Positions 7,408 to 13,964 of a DNA stretch of 13,988 bases are shown here, in pieces. The first letter of the stretch is position 1. Each line of letters starts with the position of its first letter. The notes beneath the pieces are model-generated. The model was given only the letters and a program-made list of their open reading frames with translations, was not told the origin of the DNA and searched no databases. Location of the stretch: assembly GCA_964452045.1 (NCBI GenBank), contig CAYVKM010000094.1:1-13988 (forward strand). Direction: 5' to 3'. A program made the translations under genes and the position numbers. This DNA comes from CAYVKM01 sp964452045. GTDB taxonomy: Bacteria > Calditrichota > Calditrichia > RBG-13-44-9.

Positions 7408-7447
7408 ACTTAACGCCCTCCCTGTCAGCTTGAAGCCCGAGTTAGGA
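7408..7447 (-). repeat. attC site of the DinB cassette, return arm shortened
   Basis: Minus strand: R'' CTCCTAAC (7440-7447), 4-nt spacer TCGG, arm GCTTCAAGCTGAC, then quickly R' GTTAAGT (7408-7414), a perfect GTTRRRY. The R'' arm closely matches that of the DUF2971 site (CTAACTnGGGCTTnAAGC), but about 20 nt of the return arm are missing, so the site may recombine poorly. Confidence 0.65.
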
Positions 7448-7989
7448 GCCAGATTTTATCTTAAAATTGCTTCTATTTGTTGCATATGATGAGCAACATG
7501 GTCAGCCTGCATCTCAATGACAAAGCCTACCGGCACTATCTCTATTTTACCATTTGGTTCACGAAATCCTACGGCTCGGTTCCATCCATCCGGCACATGC
7601 TCAAGAAGCTGTATCACGTGAGCTCTAATTGCCTTAAGCAGAGCAAGAGATACTCCAATCGGCCGTTGGGCATATGCCCAACGGTCAGCCCAGGTGTCTT
7701 GTGGGAATGCACGATACCAATCCAGTGAAAATTCGCTTTGGTCGTTGCCAAGCGCTTGTTTAATAAATGTTTTCCAAATATCATCCCCATCTACAATGTG
7801 GTGCACAATTTGCCGGATAGTCCACTTGCCTTTAGAAGGGGCAGTATCTAAATCAGATTCTTTTAAGCCTTTAAGGGCTCTCTCAAGTAATGTCGGTCCC
7901 TCAATGTATCGGGCGATTACAGAATCCTTGTTAGTCGGTGATTTCATTTCTTTCCTTTATGTTTCTCTAAAGAATTGATTGGCTCCTAA
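7414..7989 (-). mobile_element. DinB-like gene cassette
   Basis: The unit runs from the crossover point in the upstream site (CTAA|C at 7989/7990) to that in its own site. Its ends carry GTTAGGAGCC (7441-7450) and GGCTCCTAAC (7981-7990), perfect inverse complements over 10 bp. In a circular cassette these ends would join to form a fully paired R''/R' box, as expected for an excisable integron cassette of 576 bp holding one gene. Confidence 0.7.
7456..7947 (-). CDS. DinB/YfiT-like metal-dependent protein
   Basis: The 163-residue protein matches the DinB four-helix superfamily. Helix 2 carries KWTIRQIVHHIVDGDDIW (H49/H50) and the last helix carries MQADHVAHHMQQIEAIL (H150, H154). H50, H150 and H154 are the likely metal triad, and WTIRQIVHHI is the usual family signature. 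Members include thiol-dependent S-transferases and many proteins without a known substrate; this one cannot be assigned further. AAGGAAAG precedes the ATG. The gene fills almost the whole of a 576-bp cassette and ends 8 nt before its attC R'' box. Length is normal and the metal residues are intact. Confidence 0.87.
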   Translation of the reverse strand: MKSPTNKDSVIARYIEGPTLLERALKGLKESDLDTAPSKGKWTIRQIVHHIVDGDDIWKTFIKQALGNDQSEFSLDWYRAFPQDTWADRWAYAQRPIGVSLALLKAIRAHVIQLLEHVPDGWNRAVGFREPNGKIEIVPVGFVIEMQADHVAHHMQQIEAILR

Positions 7990-8041
7990 CCGCCAGGCAT
8001 AACCTGCCCGTCTCACAGGGTCGGCTTTAAGCCCTAGTTAG
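7986..8041 (-). repeat. attC site of the DUF2971 cassette
   Basis: Minus strand: R'' ACTAAC (8037-8042), spacer TAGG, arm GCTTAAAGCCGACCC, loop, return arm GGGCAGGTTATGC, spacer CTGGCG, R' GTTAG (7986-7990). The arms pair as GC(A/T)T-AA.C.G-CCC with two extrahelical A residues, both on the R'' side. At about 56 nt it has the length of a compact classical attC. The return arm CAGGTTATGCCTG matches CAAGTTATGCTTG of the 8696-8819 site with paired changes. Confidence 0.8.
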
Positions 8042-8700
8042 TTGTTGTTTGATAATCATTTTGTAACTTTTTGTTGAAAATCCAATTCTTTTAATTTTTG
8101 GGATTTTCGACTTTTCTTTAAGCAATGCTATTATTACTTTTTCTACATTCTTATTGATTTTGGGACCTAAAAATACCGAAGAAAGAAAATCATCATTAAA
8201 ATCAAAATATTCATTGCTTTCTGAAGTAATTAAACGCCATTCTTTTTCATGTTCCCATTCTTTACTTTTATAAATATATCTATCTTTGTATTTATCATCA
8301 GTCAAAGAAATTTGTGGTACTGAATCACTATATATAACTTGTGATAAACCACCTTCATATTTAAGTTTATTCTGTATTTTTTCAGCATCAAATTCAAAAC
8401 AAATTCCCTTAAACCCGTTTGTATAATGAGCCCATAATGAGTTGTCATTATAACTTTCTGAAAATGATAAAATTCTAACCATCCTCTGTTTCTCAATATC
8501 ACCAATTTCTTTAAATTCATTTTCCACCCAAGTATAAAATCCCTCACAAGGATTATTCAAATCTTCTGCTTTCGGAGTATACATTCTATTATTTAAAATA
8601 ATGTCCAATGTATGATGAAAAGATTCACCGTCTAAACTTTTATATCTGTACAAATATTTGGGGATTTTCATTTTAGATCAACTTTTGGTTCAACAACTAA
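7990..8700 (-). mobile_element. DUF2971 gene cassette
   Basis: The unit of 711 bp lies between the crossover points of the attC sites at 8696-8819 and 7986-8041. Its ends carry GTTAGTTGTTG (8037-8047) and CAACAACTAAC (8691-8701), perfect inverse complements over 11 bp and different in sequence from those of the DinB unit, as predicted for an independent circular cassette. Confidence 0.75.
8027..8671 (-). CDS. DUF2971-family protein
   Basis: The 214-residue protein shows the DUF2971 pattern in order: LYRY (7-10), the NDPxE-like NNPCEG (39-44), LSFSESYNDNSLWAHY (68-83, the lSls...N.lmWsHY block), GICFEFD (89-95) and KSKEWEHEKEWRLI (135-148). The family is common in accessory DNA and has no agreed function. 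It looks soluble, with no signal peptide or membrane helix. Only a weak ribosome site precedes the ATG. The last four residues (LTRA) and the stop codon are encoded by the R'' arm of the cassette's attC site, so the natural C-terminus is set by the recombination site. Confidence 0.88.
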   Translation of the reverse strand: MKIPKYLYRYKSLDGESFHHTLDIILNNRMYTPKAEDLNNPCEGFYTWVENEFKEIGDIEKQRMVRILSFSESYNDNSLWAHYTNGFKGICFEFDAEKIQNKLKYEGGLSQVIYSDSVPQISLTDDKYKDRYIYKSKEWEHEKEWRLITSESNEYFDFNDDFLSSVFLGPKINKNVEKVIIALLKEKSKIPKIKRIGFSTKSYKMIIKQQLTRA

Positions 8701-8819
8701 CAGCAAGCATAACTTGCAAAAACGCTTATCTACATTATGGGAAAGGCAAGTTTTGAGATAAACATTAGCATAGCTCCAAACCTGACAGCGTTTTTGTCAA
8801 GTTAATGCACAGATTGGGC
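8696..8819 (-). repeat. Long attC site with two extrahelical bases
   Basis: Minus strand: R''-like GCCCAAT (8813-8819, one base off RYYYAAC), spacer CTGT, a 22-nt arm (8787-8808), a 60-nt loop, a 20-nt return arm (8707-8726), spacer TTGCT, R' GTTAGT (8696-8701). The arms are perfectly complementary except for two single extra bases in the R'' arm: GCAT-(T)-AACTTG-(A)-CAAAAACGCT. The loop contains a further TTATCT/AGATAA stem. This two-bulge layout is the attC hallmark. The cassette it terminates lies at higher coordinates, perhaps the prolyl oligopeptidase. Confidence 0.82.
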
Positions 8820-9018
8820 GATTAAACCATATAATTTAAGATACTTACAATTAAAGTTACAAATAATTCACGATAACTTTTTAAATAACTATCACTGCAA
8901 AATATATACGGACGCTAACCCACCATATAATAAATTTCTATTCATTCAACACAAAATCATTACTAAAGAAAATCTATCTCTGATACCGGGTTGTAATTAT
9001 CTGGTAGTTCTAAGGCTC
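8820..9018. other. Gap between attC and prolyl oligopeptidase, no gene seen
   Basis: About 200 AT-rich bases hold no open frame of note. Minus strand GGGTTAGCGTCC (complement of about 8912-8923) contains a GTTAGC-like box that could be a relic of a further R' site, but no arms pair with it. Confidence 0.45.
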
Positions 9019-11157
9019 TCATTTTGTATATGAATAGTTAAGTTGCCAAAAAAGAAAACTCATTTTGTATGAAAAGAGGTTAATGTACTCGCTTAACGTT
9101 CTCCCACCTGAGTGACCTGCCTTCGTATCATATAATAAAAGAGTTGGATTCTCATATTTTGATAATGCCTGTAACCGAGCGGTCATTTTCCGTGCCTGAA
9201 GAGGCGGAACTCTTGTATCTGAATCGCCTGTAATAAATAAGACAGCAGGGTATTTTATATCATCATGAACATTCTGATAAGGTGAATACTTTCGGATATA
9301 CTGAAAATCACTATATTTGGATGCATCACCATACTCATACATTCCTGCTGGATTTGAGGCAAATCTTGGATATCCGATAATATCTAAATCAGGAAATTCA
9401 CAAATAACTGCCTTATAAAGATCAGGACGCTGAGTCAATGCTGCTCCTACCAAGAGTCCACCATTGCTTTCGCCCTGAATTGCCAATTTATCAGGATTTG
9501 TGTATTGGTTTTCTATAAGCCATTCTGAAGCCGAAATGAAATCATCAATCGCATTTTGTTTATTCTCAAGTATACCTTCTTGATGCCAGTTTTTTCCAAA
9601 TTCTCCACCACCTCGTACATTCGCTACAGCATAGATTCCTCCTAGTTCGATCCATAATCCAAAAAAGGGATTAAAGTTAGGTGTAATGCTGATATTAAAG
9701 CCTCCGTATCCATATAATAATGTTGGATGATTACTTTGCAGTGTTAATCCCTTTTTATGGACTAAAAACATTGGTACTTGCGTTCCATCTTTAGAAGAAT
9801 ACCAAACTTGATTGGTTATATACATATCGGGATCTATCGGTACTTTATCAGTAGCCCAAATAGTCGAAACCTTCGTTATGAAATCGTAACAAAAAGTAGT
9901 CCGCGGTTGGTTGAAGGATTGTACATCGTAAAATACTTTTGTACCATGATCAGCGCTGGAAAGATTGTTGACCGTACAAAGACCCGGTAGTGATATCTCA
10001 CCTTGAAAATTGCCATCCAGAGAAAATATTTTCAATCTTGATGATACATTAGCAAGATAATGGACAATGAGTTTATCACTTAATAATACAAATTTTTGTA
10101 TGACATCGTCACCATCGGGTATTATTTCTTTCCAATTTTTTATAGACTGTCTATTCATATTAATACAAAATATTCGACCGGCAGGAGCTTCCCAATCGGT
10201 TTGGATAAAAAGCTTATCACCTGCCATCTGAGGAAAAAAGTTACCATTAAGTCCAGTTACAATAGGTGTTGCAGGTTTTTGCAGCCGGGTGTCTAATACA
10301 TAAACATCACTTTTCGTCCATCCATGCTCAACAACAACCAAAATATTATCTCCATTTTGTGAAGCATAAAGGCTTAATCCCTCTTTTACTCCTATTCCGT
10401 CACCGAATAATTTGATATCCTGTTTATAATCAGTCCCAATTTTATGAAAATATAAGCGTGGTCCAATATCCCTATTCAGCAAAGAATAGTAAAATCCATT
10501 GTTATCCTTTTTGAAAACCAAACCATATATAACGCCTTTGGGGAGCTGGTCTTCTAAATTGCGGCGATTTCCCACATTATAAATCCGAAGTTTCAGTTCA
10601 TCTTCACCTCCGGACCGAATACCATAAACCAGCATAGTACCGTCAGGGGACACATCTAGAAGTTGGATTGAACTGGAACGGTCGCCGTCTGTTATGTGGG
10701 TATCTATAAGTATTGTCTCTGGCGCACCTATTCCGTCTTTGAAATACAATCCCCACTGCTCATCAGCAGCCTTTCTTTTCATAAAAAAATATTTACCGTT
10801 TTGTTCAATAGGAAAGGCATATCTATCAATTCGCATTAATTCAGCAAACCGTTTCATGAGAGTTTCACGATAGGGCAATTCATCAAACAGCGAGTGGGTA
10901 TAACTATTTTGAGCTTCAATCCAGGCACGAGTTTCAGGACTTTCCTGGTCTTCTAACCAGCGATACGGATCTGCGATTTCTACTCCGTGAATGATTTCCC
11001 GAACAGCATCCACACGAGTAACTGGAGGCTTTTTTACCGTTTGAATTTGTGCGTTTACTATGTGAAACAGAAAAAATTCCAAAGAGATTACCATTATAAG
11101 AATAGTATTCAAATAGGAACTAATTCTGCATATTTTAATTTGACATTTCATAGGCAT
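9019..11157 (-). CDS. Exported prolyl oligopeptidase (family S9A)
   Basis: The 712-residue protein is a full-length prolyl oligopeptidase with an N-terminal signal sequence (hydrophobic about 16-34, cleavage likely after VNA at 36). Residues about 42-110 hold the family start (DPYRWLED), about 110-440 the seven-bladed propeller, and the rest the alpha/beta hydrolase domain. The catalytic triad is S564 in GESNGG, D647 in GDSDTRVPP and H682 in AGHSGG, matching porcine S554/D641/H680. It cleaves after proline in short peptides, here outside the cytoplasm. M3 is an alternative start; no strong ribosome site is visible. It lies between attC sites in the same orientation as the cassettes. At 2.1 kb, with no recognisable 5' attC, its cassette status is uncertain. 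Confidence 0.95.
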   Translation of the reverse strand: MPMKCQIKICRISSYLNTILIMVISLEFFLFHIVNAQIQTVKKPPVTRVDAVREIIHGVEIADPYRWLEDQESPETRAWIEAQNSYTHSLFDELPYRETLMKRFAELMRIDRYAFPIEQNGKYFFMKRKAADEQWGLYFKDGIGAPETILIDTHITDGDRSSSIQLLDVSPDGTMLVYGIRSGGEDELKLRIYNVGNRRNLEDQLPKGVIYGLVFKKDNNGFYYSLLNRDIGPRLYFHKIGTDYKQDIKLFGDGIGVKEGLSLYASQNGDNILVVVEHGWTKSDVYVLDTRLQKPATPIVTGLNGNFFPQMAGDKLFIQTDWEAPAGRIFCINMNRQSIKNWKEIIPDGDDVIQKFVLLSDKLIVHYLANVSSRLKIFSLDGNFQGEISLPGLCTVNNLSSADHGTKVFYDVQSFNQPRTTFCYDFITKVSTIWATDKVPIDPDMYITNQVWYSSKDGTQVPMFLVHKKGLTLQSNHPTLLYGYGGFNISITPNFNPFFGLWIELGGIYAVANVRGGGEFGKNWHQEGILENKQNAIDDFISASEWLIENQYTNPDKLAIQGESNGGLLVGAALTQRPDLYKAVICEFPDLDIIGYPRFASNPAGMYEYGDASKYSDFQYIRKYSPYQNVHDDIKYPAVLFITGDSDTRVPPLQARKMTARLQALSKYENPTLLLYDTKAGHSGGRTLSEYINLFSYKMSFLFWQLNYSYTK

Positions 11158-11716
11158 TTCAATCCGTATTGTTAATATGTTAGCTAAAATCTCCTATAAA
11201 TATCAATGATCATCAATCATTGGATAGTACATTGTAATGTTTTAAAGCCTAACTAAGTATTAAGTAATTAGACTACCGTCTATTAATGTTTCTATATATA
11301 GTCATTTTATTTCCATATTTCTAAATATAGAAATATTAATGTTTTTATACCTACACATAACAATTCTGCTGATATTCCAATCATTATCAAGTCCTGATAC
11401 AGCTCCGCCCCCTCAAAACACCCCACCACCACGCTAGTACTAATATAAACCGCCCTCAAATCTGCCTGAAGGATGTCAGAGTAAGGTTTGTTCTTTTTTT
11501 TAATATACTTCTATATTAAAAAAATTCTTTTCTGGATTTGAATGATTTAATCTACAATTTTAGAATAAGATATTCAAGAAAAAAATCGGATATCCCGCCA
11601 AAATCATACTGTCAATTAATAATGTTTTACTTATTAATATGAACAACACAACTTTTCCTGAAAACCAAAATTATTCTTTCAGTCACCCTTATTTCTTTCA
11701 TCTTTCATCCTTTGGG
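11158..11716. other. Long non-coding gap with an AT-rich hairpin
   Basis: No gene is supported here. A 9-bp stem ATATTTCTA/TAGAAATAT (11315-11323 with 11328-11336, 4-nt loop) and two near copies of ATTAATGTTT(C/T)TATA (about 11282 and 11335) are visible, plus a local C-rich patch (11403-11455). No attC architecture could be found in this gap. Confidence 0.5.
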
Positions 11717-12205
11717 CTAAAATCGGAAAAAAAATCCTCCCCCGACAGCTGGATCGTGAGGAAAGATCCAATCATCTCCAATGCCTTTGTCTTTATTGCC
11801 ACCAACTAAGCCACAGACTTCAACAAATATTTTAAATCTTTTTATGGAAAAACTCAAACCTGGACCAAACCAAAGATAATTAGCTATCCCCTCTGGATCC
11901 CCATAATCTTCTGCTTCCATATTAATCAAAGCATCTCCTAAAAAGAAATAGGGTGAGACTTTATATGACCATGGTGTCCAATTAACTTTTATACCAATTG
12001 AACTGATCATTACAAAATAGCCAATATGATCTTGAACTGAAAATTTTGAACTTATTGTTCTCTCATAGGTTAGGCCAGAGATATAAGGTATACCTGCAGT
12101 TATTCCGATATTGTTTTTATAGATCGGTTTTTCTTGATAATCTTGGGGGAAAATAAGATTAATGAATAGAAAACATGATAAAATAGGCCATATGAATTTT
12201 TTCAA
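11717..12205 (-). CDS. Small exported beta-barrel-like protein, TTG start
   Basis: The 162-residue protein starts with a signal peptide (KKFIWPILSCFLFINLIFP, cleavage near residue 20). It continues with alternating hydrophobic/polar, aromatic-rich strands (IGITAGIPYISGLTYERTI, SYKVSPYFFLGDALI, IANYLWFGPGLSFSI) and ends in VGGGFFFRF with a terminal Phe, as outer-membrane barrel proteins do. It is probably a small outer-membrane or periplasmic barrel of unknown role. The start codon is TTG at 12203-12205, supported by AAGAGG 7 nt upstream and by the signal peptide beginning there. It lies downstream of the FISUMP unit and its attC site, so it may be the next cassette's gene, but no attC is visible after its stop. 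Confidence 0.75.
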   Translation of the reverse strand: MKKFIWPILSCFLFINLIFPQDYQEKPIYKNNIGITAGIPYISGLTYERTISSKFSVQDHIGYFVMISSIGIKVNWTPWSYKVSPYFFLGDALINMEAEDYGDPEGIANYLWFGPGLSFSIKRFKIFVEVCGLVGGNKDKGIGDDWIFPHDPAVGGGFFFRF

Positions 12206-12334
12206 TTTATAACCTCTTACTGACTTTTCTCTATTACAATTATGACTTATGATAATTAAATTATAAATAAGGAAAAATATTAAAAGTATTTACTTATTTA
12301 AGTCGAGTTAATAGTACATCGTAACGATTGGTCA

Positions 12335-12436
12335 CATAACGGTATGCGGTTGAGCTGATTTAAATGCATGGGTATACATCAATAATGCAATGAAACCGGA
12401 CGCGTTTAAATTCAGATTCCGACTACTGGTTAGCCT
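12335..12436 (-). repeat. attC site of the FISUMP cassette
   Basis: Minus strand: R'' GGCTAAC (12430-12436), spacer CAGT, arm ending CTGAATTTAAACGC (12403-12416), loop, return arm GCATTTAAATCAG (12356-12368), and R' GTTATGTG (12334-12341). The arms pair as CTGA-A-TTTAAA.GC against CTGA-TTTAAA.GC, with one extrahelical A. Outer pairing is less regular than in the best sites. Confidence 0.6.
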
Positions 12437-12543
12437 GCCACGTGCTAAGGTAGTTTATCATATTTAGCTATTTTTATCCATCTTTCAGAAACAATTTCTG
12501 TGGGGTAACGACATAAGCCCAGATAGTAAAGGTGAAAAATAGT

Positions 12544-13803
12544 CTAATCCTTGACACAACGGACGCTATATCCATGCCGCTTATAACAATTGATGGTGCC
12601 ACTGCGGTATACCTGTGAATTATCGTTAGACAAAACACGACACCTTCCATTGCTAACGTAGGCAACCGTAGAAGACCAAAAACCGGCAGAGACAACCATA
12701 TTACTGTAAACACCGGTAATGCCGGTGCGATCACCACCAGGCAGGGCGGAAAAACCAGTTTCATTGGTTGCGCCGGTGTTGGGGCTGTACCAATGCCTGG
12801 TTCCGGCCTCCTTTAGTTTACCGCCTTCATCTGTTCCACGCCAGTCATCTTCAACATCCGCCTCCGCCTGACTCATTCCAAGATACATCTCTAACTCTTT
12901 CCACTCCGCATCTGTGGGTACATGCCAGCCATCTGGAGCAATATTGCGGCTGTCACCTACCGCATGCCAGTTGTATAAACGGCCGTAGGTTTCCACATTA
13001 GACTCATTATTCTGATAGTTACAGTATGCTCCGGTATCCAGATTCCCCCAGTCTGAATCATCTGTTACGTTGGGTATGGCATCTCCATTACGGTAATGGA
13101 TAACTTTCAGGTTTTCGGCCATCCACCATTGATTGCCAATCTCGATTGTTCCATAGATATTTCCATCAATATCTGTCACGGTTCCAGTTTCATAGGGATA
13201 GATTATAACCTGATTAGTTGTGTCATCGGTTAAACCACTGGTATTTTTTACTTCCATGTTTATGGTATATGTTCCAACCGTGGAATATTGATGAGCAACA
13301 GTTTTTGTGGTGGAATATCCGCTATCCCAACTCCCATCATTTTCCCAATCCCACCTGATTTGTAAAGCAGATACAGGATCTTGATTATCACTACATTGGG
13401 AAGCATCAAAATTAAATGTAGTAGATGAATTACCGGTTAATGGGTCGACATTAAATGAAGCCGTGGGAACTGCAGAATCGAGCGCAATATCTGTGGTTGT
13501 GGAATTACATGCAGTTACTGAAATATTTACAGAATTTGTAATATAATCTGTTTTAGAGGCTGACACAGAATAAGAGCCCGGGTTAACTCCGCTAATTTCA
13601 TAGTCACCGATAGAATTAGACGTAACAATATTAGTAGCTGGATCAGTAGTAATATTTGCAGATTCGATAGGATTACCATTGCTACTTTCTGTTACTTTGC
13701 CTTTAATCGTGCCGGTCCTTTCCGGCTCGGTTGAATTATCTTTACAACTAAAACAAAGCGATAAGAAATAAATCACACAACATACCAATGCTAATCTTTT
13801 CAT
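12544..13803 (-). CDS. Surface lipoprotein: carboxypeptidase-regulatory, PKD and FISUMP domains
   Basis: The 419-residue protein begins with a lipoprotein-type signal (KRLALVCCVIYFLSLCFSC, Cys20) followed by KDNSTEP. Residues about 31-108 form a carboxypeptidase-regulatory-like beta-sandwich (GTIKGKVTES...GDYEISGVNPGSYSV). Residues about 112-202 form a PKD domain (PTASFNVDP...WDWENDGSWD...HQYSTVGTYTI). Residues about 206-419 form a complete FISUMP domain (IEIGNQWWMAENLKV, GRLYNWHAV, APDGWHVPTDAEW, GFSALPGGDR, FWSST, GYSVRCVKD). FISUMP proteins are secreted or surface proteins of unknown ligand. The start used here (13801-13803) has a strong GGAGG 5 nt upstream and begins the signal peptide. 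An in-frame ATG at 13929 would put 42 unrelated residues, encoded by attC, in front. The FISUMP part is more G+C-rich than its surroundings. Confidence 0.92.
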   Translation of the reverse strand: MKRLALVCCVIYFLSLCFSCKDNSTEPERTGTIKGKVTESSNGNPIESANITTDPATNIVTSNSIGDYEISGVNPGSYSVSASKTDYITNSVNISVTACNSTTTDIALDSAVPTASFNVDPLTGNSSTTFNFDASQCSDNQDPVSALQIRWDWENDGSWDSGYSTTKTVAHQYSTVGTYTINMEVKNTSGLTDDTTNQVIIYPYETGTVTDIDGNIYGTIEIGNQWWMAENLKVIHYRNGDAIPNVTDDSDWGNLDTGAYCNYQNNESNVETYGRLYNWHAVGDSRNIAPDGWHVPTDAEWKELEMYLGMSQAEADVEDDWRGTDEGGKLKEAGTRHWYSPNTGATNETGFSALPGGDRTGITGVYSNMVVSAGFWSSTVAYVSNGRCRVLSNDNSQVYRSGTINCYKRHGYSVRCVKD

Positions 13804-13808
13804 TACAT

Positions 13809-13813
13809 CCTCC
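13809..13813 (-). promoter_or_regulatory. Strong ribosome binding site deciding the FISUMP start
   Basis: GGAGG on the minus strand, 5 nt before the ATG at 13801-13803. It is the best Shine-Dalgarno in the window and argues against the longer reading from 13929. Confidence 0.8.
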
Positions 13814-13837
13814 AATGTTATTTTAATAAACGGGTTT

Positions 13838-13964
13838 GCTAACAAAAAAGCATAACGTGACTGAAGCGTATACTCTCCTATTATCCCAAATCTACTACCC
13901 TGGTTTTCTGCTAAACATCCGAAAGCCACATAACCTTCAGTTCACGTTGATGCGGGAGTTATAC
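13838..13964 (-). repeat. attC site upstream of the FISUMP cassette
   Basis: Minus strand: R'' GTATAAC (13958-13964), 4-nt spacer TCCC, a 19-nt arm (13935-13953), a 68-nt loop, a 17-nt return arm GCATAACGTGACTGAAG (13850-13866), spacer of 6 nt, R' GTTAGC (13838-13843). The arms are perfectly complementary except for two extra bases in the R'' arm: GCAT-(C)-AACGTG-(A)-ACTGAAG. These bulges sit at the same two positions as in the 8696-8819 site although the stem sequences differ. The cassette it terminates lies beyond the right edge. Confidence 0.82.

Larger units (their letters stand above)
12341..13842 (-). mobile_element. FISUMP lipoprotein gene cassette (predicted)
   Basis: The unit lies between the crossover points of the attC sites at 13838-13964 and 12335-12436. 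Its 5' end reads TTAGC and its own R'' box contains GCTAAC, so a circular form would restore a GCTAAC/GTTAGC box (6 bp). About 1.5 kb, large for a cassette but holding one gene in the standard direction. Confidence 0.55.
4700..13964 (-). mobile_element. attC-delimited gene cassette array without integrase in view
   Basis: All genes in this span face the same way, most are single and unrelated in function, and at least six gaps hold attC-type hairpins of one family. No tyrosine integrase of the IntI type is encoded in the window, so it is either an integrase-less array (CALIN) or part of a longer chromosomal integron. The stretch from 8820 to 12334 has no clear attC and may not be of cassette origin. 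Confidence 0.6.

Noticed and set aside
8696..8819. Transposon or MITE terminal inverted repeats
   Set aside because: No transposase or target-site duplication is visible, and the two fixed single-base bulges plus gene-end matching fit attC far better.
13804..13929. Longer FISUMP reading from an ATG at 13929
   Set aside because: The 42 extra residues are encoded by attC and place the signal peptide internally; the GGAGG before 13803 fixes the later start.
4700..13964. CRISPR-like repeat array
   Set aside because: The repeats are structural rather than identical, are separated by whole genes, and no cas gene is present.
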